DNA of 5,346 nucleotides from JAFGIT01 sp016929465 [NCBI: Candidatus Coatesbacteria bacterium] (GCA_016929465.1 JAFGIT010000122.1:1-5346); one strand, 5' to 3'. Positions 1 to 5,331 are shown, counted from the stretch's first letter. Translations and numbers: made by a program. Notes: generated by a model from the letters alone, not told the origin.

Positions 1-429
1 ACCTTCGAGTTCATCTCGGAGATCGGGATGTTCGATTTCACTGTCGATGGTCTCCCCTTCGTGTCGATAACGCCGGATGACACTCGATACGGGATGGGTG
101 ACACCATCGTGATAGACATCGCCGCCGAGACATCGGCATACGCAGTGACCGGCGACATCTACATGCTGATACTCGATCCGAATGGCGTGTTCTGGACCCC
201 ATGCGGGCCGGGATTCTCCTGGACACTGGGCTTCGATCCGTTCTTGCCGGCGTTCACTCTGCCCGCCATGCTCGACATCTATTACGAGGGATTCTGGGAG
301 CTGCCGGTGACCTTCGGGTCGATCCCGTTCGGCGAAACAGGGCAGTACCATCTCTTCGCCGGTATCGCTGAACAGGGCACCTTGGATCCGTGGTCTGACA
401 TCAACATAAATGAAATTACAGTCGAGTAA
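1..429 (+). CDS. C-terminal fragment of a probable surface or secreted beta-rich protein (5' end outside window)
   Basis: The reading frame is open from the first base and ends at TAA (427-429), so this is the last 142 or so residues of a longer protein. The first internal Met is at base 28, but the frame is open before it and I see no reason to start there. The segment is rich in Gly, Asp, Thr, Phe, Pro and Trp, with almost no Lys. It alternates hydrophobic and polar residues (for example GDTIVIDIAAE and TGDIYMLILDPNG), as in an extracellular beta-sandwich. The order GDTI, DPNG, a Phe/Pro-rich middle, then GQYHLFAGIAEQGT and a final ITVE resembles C-terminal domains of large secreted proteins in environmental bacteria, where a 'G-x-Y ... 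A ... G-T' segment closes the fold. I cannot name a family. No transmembrane anchor or sorting motif follows, so any secretion signal must lie in the missing part. It converges on the minus-strand operon. Confidence 0.75.
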   Translation, partial: TFEFISEIGMFDFTVDGLPFVSITPDDTRYGMGDTIVIDIAAETSAYAVTGDIYMLILDPNGVFWTPCGPGFSWTLGFDPFLPAFTLPAMLDIYYEGFWELPVTFGSIPFGETGQYHLFAGIAEQGTLDPWSDININEITVE

Positions 430-433
430 CATT

Positions 434-458
434 TCGCCGATATATGCACAATCGGCGA
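434..458 (+). terminator. Possible weak terminator hairpin after the + strand gene
   Basis: Five bases after the TAA stop, bases 434-441 (TCGCCGAT) pair perfectly with 451-458 (ATCGGCGA) around a 9-nt loop. No T-run follows on the plus strand, so it is not a canonical intrinsic terminator. It could protect a 3' end or work with Rho. Its position just after the stop is the main support. Confidence 0.35.
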
Positions 459-498
459 GGCGTTCGAGCAGGTTTCTGCAGTATGGTCAAACTGGATC

Positions 499-527
499 AA
501 AAGGGTGGGTCAGTTTTTGACCCACCC
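499..527 (-). terminator. Rho-independent terminator of the four-gene minus-strand operon
   Basis: Bases 503-512 (GGGTGGGTCA) and 518-527 (TGACCCACCC) form a perfect 10-bp stem with a 5-nt loop. Read on the minus strand, the stem is followed at once by TTTT (complement of 499-502), and it lies 64 nt after the stop of the FAD oxidoreductase gene. The plus strand has no T-run after the stem, so polarity favours the minus-strand operon. In a convergent arrangement the stem may also slow transcription from the left. Confidence 0.75.
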
Positions 528-591
528 CTGAGATCCGGCAGATGGAAATCAAACAGCTCGACGCGAGACCCTATCCTCGCTAATCCCCATA

Positions 592-1866
592 TCAGCGGGT
601 GTGCTTGATTATTGCCCCCGCGCAGGCATTTGCGATGCTGATCGAGTTGTTCAGACTTCGGTCGTTCGGGTAGAACTGCGCCCACTCGGTCATGAAGAAG
701 CCGCATATCGGGGTCGCGGGTGGGGGTATCCTCTCGAACATACCCGGCCGGCAGACGTGCTGGGCGAAGCAATCCCTCGCGACTGCCACATCGAGCATCC
801 AGTCGTCCCTGAGCGCTGGATTGACCTTAGGTAGGTCGGCCATGATCCGCTCTCTTATGCTGTTGTCGCTCTCTGAATAGGCCTGAGAATCGACGGGGCA
901 ATACTGCGGGACATAGACCACGTGCGGCTTTGAATCACGCTTCGGGTCGAGGTTCGTGAGGTCGATAAGGCCCGCAAAAAAAATGTTCTGGTCGTTCGTG
1001 TTCAGCCAGAAGTATTTTACCAGGGGCCTCTTCAGCAGGATGATCGTGCTGACTACACCGATGTATTTCAATGAAGAGAACGGCTTCAGATAGTCGGAGA
1101 GCTCGCCGCTCGTGAGCGATGCGAGCAGGGGTATTGGGAGCGTCGATACGACGAGTTCAGCCTCGAGCTCGCCAGCGGTGGTCCTAACGCCGGTCACTTT
1201 CCCATTCTCAACTCTGATGCCGGTTACCGTCGTGCTTGGGAAAAGCTCCCCACCCAGGCGCTTTACCTCCTCGGCGAGCCTTGCCGCGAAAAAGGCAGCA
1301 CCACCCTCGAGGTAGGCAATCCTCTCCTCCTGCATTCGCTGCCTTGCACATAGCCAAGCGGCCGACACTTCGGTCGCGTATGGACCGAATTTAGCCTCGA
1401 GAAGCGGCTTCCACATCGTCTCATAGACTCGACGCCCGGCGGAGCTCTCGAGCCAAGCGGTCGCGGTCCTCTTGTCGAGCTCCTTGATATCGACGAAATG
1501 GCGCCCCTTGAAAACATTGATGGCAAATCTGAGCCTGTCGAGAAAGCAAAGCGGCGAGAATTTCAACAAATCAAGCGGTGTGGAGATTGGATGTATCCTG
1601 CGGTCGAGCTGCACCGCACGGGTGATCCCACCCCACACGAGGTGGTCCTCGATCTGGAGCTCGCTCGCAAGTGCACGGAATTCGCGCTCGCCATTGCAGA
1701 AGAAGTGGAAGTGGCGGTCCACTCCCATCCCGCCGAGTTCAATCGACGCGGCGAGCCCGCCCGTCCTATCGGAGCGCTCGACGAGCTTCACGCCGAATCC
1801 TGCCTTCAAAAGGCGATAGGCGATGGTTAGTCCTGATATTCCCGCCCCGATAATCAGAGCCTGCAT
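592..1866 (-). CDS. FAD-dependent amine-oxidase / protoporphyrinogen-oxidase-like oxidoreductase
   Basis: Predicted soluble flavoprotein of 424 residues, the usual size for this family. An N-terminal Rossmann dinucleotide fold is clear: GAGISG at 7-12 (GxGxxG), acidic E30 at the end of the second strand, and ERSDRTGG at 30-37 (the ExxxRxGG FAD-binding signature). D50-R51-H52 followed by aromatic residues matches the conserved 'D...H' stretch of the NAD(P)/FAD-dependent oxidoreductases related to protoporphyrinogen oxidase and UDP-galactopyranose mutase. A GGA..F...LAEEV segment (188-201) and the C-terminal AQFYPNDRSLNNSI (396-409) fit the second FAD-contact region. The substrate cannot be read from the sequence. 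In many genomes such proteins sit beside family 2 glycosyltransferases, as here, which suggests a role in lipid-linked sugar or polysaccharide metabolism (inference). The ATG at 1864-1866 is preceded by only a weak Shine-Dalgarno (ACAGG, about 9 nt upstream). It is the last gene of the operon, 41 nt after glgC, with a terminator beyond. Confidence 0.9.
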   Translation of the reverse strand: MQALIIGAGISGLTIAYRLLKAGFGVKLVERSDRTGGLAASIELGGMGVDRHFHFFCNGEREFRALASELQIEDHLVWGGITRAVQLDRRIHPISTPLDLLKFSPLCFLDRLRFAINVFKGRHFVDIKELDKRTATAWLESSAGRRVYETMWKPLLEAKFGPYATEVSAAWLCARQRMQEERIAYLEGGAAFFAARLAEEVKRLGGELFPSTTVTGIRVENGKVTGVRTTAGELEAELVVSTLPIPLLASLTSGELSDYLKPFSSLKYIGVVSTIILLKRPLVKYFWLNTNDQNIFFAGLIDLTNLDPKRDSKPHVVYVPQYCPVDSQAYSESDNSIRERIMADLPKVNPALRDDWMLDVAVARDCFAQHVCRPGMFERIPPPATPICGFFMTEWAQFYPNDRSLNNSISIANACAGAIIKHTR

Positions 1867-1907
1867 TGTTGAATGCCTGTCATAAATTATCGATTTTGTG
1901 CTGCGGG

Positions 1908-3128
1908 CTAAGCCTCGATGACCGCACCTTTGGGGACCACGACGATACCCTTGCGCGTCACGCTGAAGCGTTCCCTGTCACGCGCCTCATCGAAGCCTAT
2001 CCTTGCGTTGTTCTTGACAACCACGTCTTTGTCGATAATCGCCCTTCTTATCTTGGCGTTCTTGCCTATATCTGCGGAATTCATGATGATCGAATCCGTC
2101 ACTTCCGCATAGCACTTGACGCGCACGTCGGGCGATAGGATGGAATGCTTTACGGTGGCGCCGACCACGACGCAGCCGCCGGATATCATCGAATCGAGCA
2201 CATTTCCCGTAAAGCCGATCTGCTCGTCGTCGGCGAAAACGGTCCTGGCTGGGGGATACTGCCCGTGGTAGCAGCGCACCGGCCAGAGCGGATTATACAG
2301 ATTGAAGTGAGGATTCAATTCCAGAAGGTCCATGCTAGCCTGCCAGTAGGCGTCCCTGGTCCCGATATCCTCCCAGTAGCGCGGCAAGTGGGTCTTCTCG
2401 TTGCGGAAGTTATAGACGCAGACCCTCCCCGACTTCATCATGTCGGGAATCACATTCTTCCCAAAATCGTGCTCGGTGTCCATCTCACTGTCGCGCTTAA
2501 GTGCCTCCAGAAGAAAATCGACGTTGAACAGGTACACACCCATTGAGACCAGGCAAGTGCTGTCGCTGCCGGGCATCGGCCTGGGGCACTCCGGTTTCTC
2601 CTGGAAATCAATCAGCCGGTCCTCGGAATCGATCACCGCGACCCCGAATGCTGATGCTGTCTTCACCGGCTTCTCGAGGGCAGCGAGCGTCGCCTCGGCG
2701 TGGTGCTCTTCGTGGAAGTCCAGCATCAGGCGATAGTCCATCTTGTAGATGTGGTCGCCCGAAAGCACGAAGAGGTATTTCGCCCCCGATTGCCGAATCA
2801 ACGCTATGTTCTGATAGATGGCGTCCGCCGTCCCCTGATACCAGCTGTTTCCCAGCCGCTGTTGTGCAGGAATCGGGTCTATATACTCACCCAGCTCGCG
2901 GTTATAGATGCGCCAGGCAAGGCTCAGGTGGCGGTTCAGCGAGTCGGACTTGTATTGAGTCAGGACATAGATGCGCCGCATCCCGGAATTGACGCAGTTG
3001 CTCAGCGTGAAATCGATCAGCCTGTAGATTCCGCCGAATGGGACTGCTGGCTTCGTTCGGTCCTTGGTGAGCGGATCCAAGCGTTTGCCGCGCCCCCCCG
3101 CGAGTATCATTGCCAGTGCTGATCTCAT
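1908..3128 (-). CDS. glgC: Glucose-1-phosphate adenylyltransferase (ADP-glucose pyrophosphorylase)
   Basis: Cytosolic enzyme converting ATP and glucose-1-phosphate into ADP-glucose and pyrophosphate, the committed step of bacterial glycogen synthesis. The 406 residues are full length for the family. The N-terminal nucleotidyltransferase domain shows GGRGKRL (11-17), KPAVPFGG (26-33), WYQGTADA (96-103), SGDHIYKMDY (123-132; D125 corresponds to catalytic D142 of E. coli GlgC), FQEKP (175-179; K178 corresponds to the glucose-1-phosphate lysine K195) and YWEDIGT (251-257). The C-terminal part, about 295-400, has the hexapeptide left-handed beta-helix pattern and the final GIVVV segment. The residue aligned with E. 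coli Lys39 (fructose-1,6-bisphosphate activator site) is Asp23, so allosteric control may differ. The ATG start lies 3 nt after the stop of the DJ-1-like gene, with a GAGGAA site 12 nt upstream, so translation is probably coupled. No glgA or glgB is in the window. Confidence 0.97.
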   Translation of the reverse strand: MRSALAMILAGGRGKRLDPLTKDRTKPAVPFGGIYRLIDFTLSNCVNSGMRRIYVLTQYKSDSLNRHLSLAWRIYNRELGEYIDPIPAQQRLGNSWYQGTADAIYQNIALIRQSGAKYLFVLSGDHIYKMDYRLMLDFHEEHHAEATLAALEKPVKTASAFGVAVIDSEDRLIDFQEKPECPRPMPGSDSTCLVSMGVYLFNVDFLLEALKRDSEMDTEHDFGKNVIPDMMKSGRVCVYNFRNEKTHLPRYWEDIGTRDAYWQASMDLLELNPHFNLYNPLWPVRCYHGQYPPARTVFADDEQIGFTGNVLDSMISGGCVVVGATVKHSILSPDVRVKCYAEVTDSIIMNSADIGKNAKIRRAIIDKDVVVKNNARIGFDEARDRERFSVTRKGIVVVPKGAVIEA

Positions 3129-3131
3129 GCG

Positions 3132-3833
3132 CTACTCGACTTCCTCTGTCGTATTCTGTTCACTCGCGGCGGCCCTTTCAGCGGCCTCCTTTGCAGCTTT
3201 GAGGGCGGCTTCATACCTCTTCCTATGCTCAGCGAGCACCATGCGCAGCACGCGCTCTCCGAAGACTTGCGCGAACTTCGGCCCGCTCGCCGTGATTATC
3301 AGCCCATCGACGGTCAGGTCCTTCCCGGTGTACCTCGCACCTTCCTGGATCAATCGACCGCGCTCCGAAACGAAGACAGTCGCGTTCTTCCCCTTCAGCA
3401 CGCCGGAATACGCGAGTGTGACGGGTGCGATGCAGATGGCGGCGAGCACCTTCTCTTTGGCAACAACCTCTCTGACCAGCCGATGAACGGCCGGATCACG
3501 CCAATACTGCCGCGCCCCAACGCCGCCCACCAGAACCAGCCCATCGAGCTTATCGACGTCGATGTCTTTAACAAAAATCTCGGCATTCGCCTTGAGGCCC
3601 ATCATCCCGTCTATCGGGCCCAACCTAGTCGAAGCGACGGTCACGGTGGCATGACTCGCGAAGATCTTATATGGGAGCTCAAACTCCTCATCGCGAAAAG
3701 CGTTCGCAGGGATCAGCATTACTATCTGCGGAGGAACCTGCACAATCGTCGCCTCCGTCTCCGCGTGAGACGTTGCAGGAATTAGAGAGCACAGTCCGAT
3801 CAGGATAAATCCCAGGGCGAGAATTCTTCTCAT
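3132..3833 (-). CDS. Exported DJ-1/PfpI-family protein (class I glutamine-amidotransferase-like fold)
   Basis: Protein of 233 residues. Residues 1-24 form a typical Sec signal peptide: MRR, a hydrophobic core (ILALGFILIGLCSLIPA) and a likely cleavage after SHA (A24). Cys15 is not in a convincing lipobox, so a soluble periplasmic or secreted product is more likely than a lipoprotein. The mature part is a DJ-1/PfpI domain of about 35-200. E50 in NAFRDEEFELP aligns with the conserved acidic residue, LVGGVGARQYW (101-111) is the glycine-rich turn, and C134 in AAICIAPVTLA is the nucleophile-elbow cysteine. The residue after the cysteine is Ile135, not the His of PfpI-type proteases, so it is closer to the DJ-1 'AICAGP' form and unlikely to be a classical PfpI protease. 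Residues 205-233 are an Ala/Lys/Glu-rich helical tail. Substrate and activity are unknown. Its ATG overlaps the upstream stop (ATGA), with an AAGGGGG site 10 nt upstream. Confidence 0.88.
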   Translation of the reverse strand: MRRILALGFILIGLCSLIPATSHAETEATIVQVPPQIVMLIPANAFRDEEFELPYKIFASHATVTVASTRLGPIDGMMGLKANAEIFVKDIDVDKLDGLVLVGGVGARQYWRDPAVHRLVREVVAKEKVLAAICIAPVTLAYSGVLKGKNATVFVSERGRLIQEGARYTGKDLTVDGLIITASGPKFAQVFGERVLRMVLAEHRKRYEAALKAAKEAAERAAASEQNTTEEVE

Positions 3834-4804
3834 TGCTCATCATCCCCCTTTTCCGACCTCTTTCTATAGACCGTGTCAACGATGTAATACGGTCTTGCCT
3901 GAACCTCGCTGAAAATGCGTCCGATATACTCACCCATGACGCCGAGTGCGAGGAAATTTATCCCTATGAAGACGAATATAATCGCTATCGCCACGACCAC
4001 GCCATCGAGGTCGACGCCATATACGTAACGTTTGATGACGAGGTAGATTGCACCGATGAAGCCCAATAGCGAGGTAGCGACACCCAGTAAACCAACGAGC
4101 TGCAGCGGAATCGTAGAGAAACCGGTCATCAGGTTGATCGTGAGCTTTATCAACGAGAGTATTCCATACTTCGAGGAGCCGAACTTTCGCTCGCGGTGGC
4201 GGACCTTTATCTCACAGACCTTTCCGCCGGACCAGCTGATCAGCCCACTGACGTGCCTGCTCCTCTCGGTGAAGCGCATCATCCGGTTCACCACGCAACG
4301 TCGCATAGCGAGCATCGAGCAGCCGTAATCGTGCAATTTTACGCCCGTCGCCTTGCAGGTCAGCCAATTAACGCATTTCGAAGGGAATGTCCGCCAGAAA
4401 GGGTCTTTCCTGCCCTGACGCCAGCAGCGGGCCACGTCGTATCCCTCTTCGATCTTCTCCAGAAGCCGCGGGATATCGACCGGATCGTTCTGCAGGTCAG
4501 CATCGAGCAGCACGACCACATCTCCGCTCGTGTGGCTCATCCCACAAGTCGAGGCGGGGTGGTGTCCGAAATTGCGAGAAAGCCTCACCAACATCAGCCG
4601 GTCGTCCGAGTCGCATAGATCCTGTGCAAGCTCGGCCGTCCTGTCGGAGCTGCCGTCATCGACCAGGACCACCTCATAGGTCCGCCCCGTGGCGTCCAGG
4701 GCAGCAGTCAGCTCATCATATAGCTGTCCGAGCGATTCCTCTTCGTTGAACATCGGCACAACGGCCGAAATATAAACCTGCGAAGCGTCAGTCTTAGCCT
4801 GCAT
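3830..4804 (-). CDS. Family 2 glycosyltransferase, polyprenyl-phosphate type (GtrB/ArnC/DPM1-like), membrane-anchored
   Basis: Product of 324 residues, normal for bacterial enzymes that move a sugar from a nucleotide sugar to undecaprenyl or another polyprenyl phosphate on the cytoplasmic face of the inner membrane. The GT-A catalytic domain shows SAVVPMFNEEESL (13-25), VDDGSSD (48-54), RNFGHHPASTCG (77-88) and the metal-binding LDADLQNDP (100-108; family norm DADLQDPP). A basic RERKFGSSKYG stretch (204-214) is the family's R..G.SKY motif. Two transmembrane helices follow at about 233-257 and 268-290, then the typical GEYIGRIFSEVQARP and a charged cytosolic tail. The sugar cannot be predicted. 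I chose the ATG at 4802-4804 because GGGA lies 10 nt upstream. An in-frame TTG at 4808-4810 adds two residues but is only 4 nt from that site. It is the first gene of the operon, and its TGA overlaps the next ATG by four bases (3830-3833). Confidence 0.93.
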   Translation of the reverse strand: MQAKTDASQVYISAVVPMFNEEESLGQLYDELTAALDATGRTYEVVLVDDGSSDRTAELAQDLCDSDDRLMLVRLSRNFGHHPASTCGMSHTSGDVVVLLDADLQNDPVDIPRLLEKIEEGYDVARCWRQGRKDPFWRTFPSKCVNWLTCKATGVKLHDYGCSMLAMRRCVVNRMMRFTERSRHVSGLISWSGGKVCEIKVRHRERKFGSSKYGILSLIKLTINLMTGFSTIPLQLVGLLGVATSLLGFIGAIYLVIKRYVYGVDLDGVVVAIAIIFVFIGINFLALGVMGEYIGRIFSEVQARPYYIVDTVYRKRSEKGDDEQ

Positions 4805-4812
4805 CCTCAAAA

Positions 4813-4818
4813 TTTCCC
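4813..4818 (-). promoter_or_regulatory. Ribosome binding site that decides the glycosyltransferase start
   Basis: The minus strand reads GGGAAA here, 10 nt before the ATG at 4804 but only 4 nt before the in-frame TTG at 4810. Spacing favours the ATG. A GAGG directly against the ATG is too close to serve. Confidence 0.4.
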
Positions 4819-4829
4819 GATAGTCACAG

Positions 4830-4849
4830 ATTAAATGCCTCTATCACAA
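4830..4849 (-). promoter_or_regulatory. Possible promoter elements for the operon
   Basis: On the minus strand TTTAAT (4830-4835) matches the sigma-70 -10 consensus at five of six bases, about 26 nt before the chosen start, but has no good -35 at 17 nt. TTGTGA (4844-4849) is a fair -35 but would need the poor TGACTA/GACTAT as its -10. Neither pair is complete. This is the only AT-richer stretch upstream of the operon before the repeat array. Confidence 0.25.
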
Positions 4850-4894
4850 CAGAATCCTACGGTAGCGCCGCGTTGGTGTCAATCGGGCGAACGG

Positions 4895-4920
4895 GGGAAA
4901 AAGGGGAAGGCCAGTATCGG
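4895..4920. repeat. Degenerate first copy of the purine-tract repeat
   Basis: The segment runs from GGGAAAAAGGGG to CCAGTATCGG. It matches the core of the 39-bp repeat at 5017-5055 and 5226-5264 except for two single-base deletions, so it is the diverged left end of the array. Confidence 0.7.
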
Positions 4921-4921
4921 A

Positions 4922-4943
4922 TTGGTTTGCGGTGGCCTGACAC
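4922..4943. repeat. 22-bp direct repeat, copy 1
   Basis: Identical to 5078-5099 (begins TTGGTTTGCGG, ends CCTGACAC). In this copy the following bases are AGCGC rather than CGC, which spoils the hairpin formed in copy 2. Confidence 0.85.
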
Positions 4944-4957
4944 AGCGCAAATTGCGG

Positions 4958-5024
4958 ATTGCGGATTGTCGGCTTGACGGCGGCGTAGGGATGGGCTTTC
5001 TGGCCTGTCCAAGCGACGTGGGGA
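4958..5024. repeat. 67-bp perfect direct repeat, copy 1
   Basis: Identical base for base to 5107-5173, a distance of 149 bp. It starts ATTGCGGATTGTCGG and ends AAGCGACGTGGGGA. Perfect identity in non-coding DNA implies recent duplication or gene conversion. Confidence 0.92.
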
Positions 5025-5055
5025 GAAGGGAAAAAGGGGAAAGGCCAGTAATCGG
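5017..5055. repeat. 39-bp perfect direct repeat, copy 1 (purine tract)
   Basis: Identical to 5226-5264. It runs from CGTGGGGAGAAGGG through GGGAAAAAGGGG to CCAGTAATCGG. It overlaps the end of the 67-bp repeat, showing that both belong to one longer unit. Confidence 0.9.
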
Positions 5056-5058
5056 AGT

Positions 5059-5076
5059 GCGGCGAGCTCTCGCCGC
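5059..5076. repeat. Palindromic hairpin module (GCGGCGAG/CTCGCCGC)
   Basis: Bases 5059-5066 pair perfectly with 5069-5076 across a 2-nt centre, giving a strong GC stem. With its flanks (GGAGT before, TTTGG after) it has the look of a mobile or modular REP-like palindrome. It is absent at the equivalent point of the first repeat unit. Confidence 0.75.
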
Positions 5077-5077
5077 T

Positions 5078-5099
5078 TTGGTTTGCGGTGGCCTGACAC
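5078..5099. repeat. 22-bp direct repeat, copy 2, forming a hairpin
   Basis: Identical to 4922-4943. Here GCGGTG (5085-5090) pairs with CACCGC (5097-5102) around a 6-nt loop, so this copy makes a second small palindrome directly after the one at 5059-5076. Confidence 0.8.
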
Positions 5100-5106
5100 C
5101 GCATCT

Positions 5107-5173
5107 ATTGCGGATTGTCGGCTTGACGGCGGCGTAGGGATGGGCTTTCTGGCCTGTCCAAGCGACGTGGGGA
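5107..5173. repeat. 67-bp perfect direct repeat, copy 2
   Basis: Identical to 4958-5024. After its last base the sequence departs from copy 1 because of a 60-bp insertion that ends in a near-copy of the last 12 bases of the repeat. Confidence 0.92.
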
Positions 5174-5233
5174 TAAGTCTTTCATGGGCTGGAAGCCCAT
5201 GCCACTGAACAGCCTGTTTAGGCGGCGTGGGGA
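5174..5233. repeat. 60-bp insertion with a palindromic core, interrupting the repeat unit
   Basis: Relative to the first unit, this copy has 60 extra bases. The extra segment is flanked by GCGACGTGGGGA (5162-5173) and GCGGCGTGGGGA (5222-5233), 11 of 12 bases identical. Inside, CATGGGCT (5183-5190) pairs with AGCCCATG (5194-5201) over a 3-nt loop, an 8-bp stem. It looks like a small palindromic element bounded by a duplicated flank. Slippage or recombination between partial units could give the same picture. Confidence 0.6.
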
Positions 5234-5264
5234 GAAGGGAAAAAGGGGAAAGGCCAGTAATCGG
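5226..5264. repeat. 39-bp perfect direct repeat, copy 2, running into the intron end
   Basis: Identical to 5017-5055. The last four to five bases of the match lie inside the inferred 3' end of the group II intron, so the match crosses the proposed splice junction at 5259/5260. Confidence 0.88.
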
Positions 5265-5266
5265 GT

Positions 5267-5293
5267 AGGAGGCGGGATTGCTCCCGCCGTCCT
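5267..5293 (-). ncRNA. Group II intron domain VI (branch-point hairpin)
   Basis: On the minus strand AGGA, a bulged C, then GGCGGGA pairs with TCCCGCC and TCCT across a GCAA tetraloop (5278-5281), which is a GNRA loop. An unpaired A lies just after the stem (complement of 5266), 7 nt from the inferred 3' end. That distance suits the branch-point adenosine. Confidence 0.7.
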
Positions 5294-5298
5294 CCCAC

Positions 5299-5331
5299 AC
5301 CACCGGGCATACGGTTCCGTACCACGGCGGT
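5299..5331 (-). ncRNA. Group II intron domain V (catalytic hairpin)
   Basis: A 33-nt hairpin, close to the usual 34 nt. The basal stem ACCGCCG (minus strand, 5331-5325) pairs with CGGTGGT (5305-5299) over 7 bp including one G-U pair in the CGC triad region. A small asymmetric internal loop follows, then TACG/CGTA closed by a GAAC loop (5314-5317). This fits the domain V layout, with the CGC rather than AGC form of the catalytic triad. Confidence 0.75.

Larger units (their letters stand above)
4811..5259. other. Non-coding repeat-rich spacer between the operon and a group II intron
   Basis: This stretch of about 450 bases carries no credible protein gene. The open frames here run through the repeats and encode low-complexity Pro/Arg/Ser-rich peptides with no recognisable domain. 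It contains imperfect direct-repeat units, several palindromic modules, and purine tracts of the form GGGAAAAAGGGG on the plus strand (pyrimidine-rich on the minus strand). Only the left end (about 4811-4870) looks like ordinary leader sequence for the operon. Confidence 0.75.

Noticed and set aside
430-591. Small RNA or short gene between the convergent genes
   Set aside because: Only two hairpins are visible, both placed as 3' ends of the flanking genes, and no open frame has a plausible start site.
1472-1830. Open frames of 110-115 codons antisense to the FAD oxidoreductase
   Set aside because: They lie opposite a well-conserved flavoprotein gene, and their products show no recognisable fold. 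They are GC-rich shadows.
2145-3122. Several plus-strand open frames of 98-149 codons opposite glgC
   Set aside because: GlgC is certain on the other strand, and these frames follow its codon structure without any motif of their own.
3225-3785. 186-codon plus-strand open frame opposite the DJ-1-like gene
   Set aside because: Long but without recognisable motifs, whereas the minus strand has a signal peptide, a full DJ-1/PfpI domain and translational coupling on both sides.
3789-3791. Lipoprotein anchor at Cys15 of the DJ-1-like protein
   Set aside because: The preceding residues are Ile-Gly-Leu, with Leu just before the Cys, which is a poor lipobox. A better signal peptidase I site (SHA) follows at residue 24.
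4808-4810. TTG as the start of the glycosyltransferase
   Set aside because: It adds only two residues and lies 4 nt from the GGGA site. The ATG at 4804 has better spacing and is the stronger codon, although the TTG cannot be excluded.
4892-5264. CRISPR array
   Set aside because: The repeats are 22-67 bp and not evenly spaced, spacer lengths are unequal and the intervening segments are themselves repeated. No cas gene is nearby.
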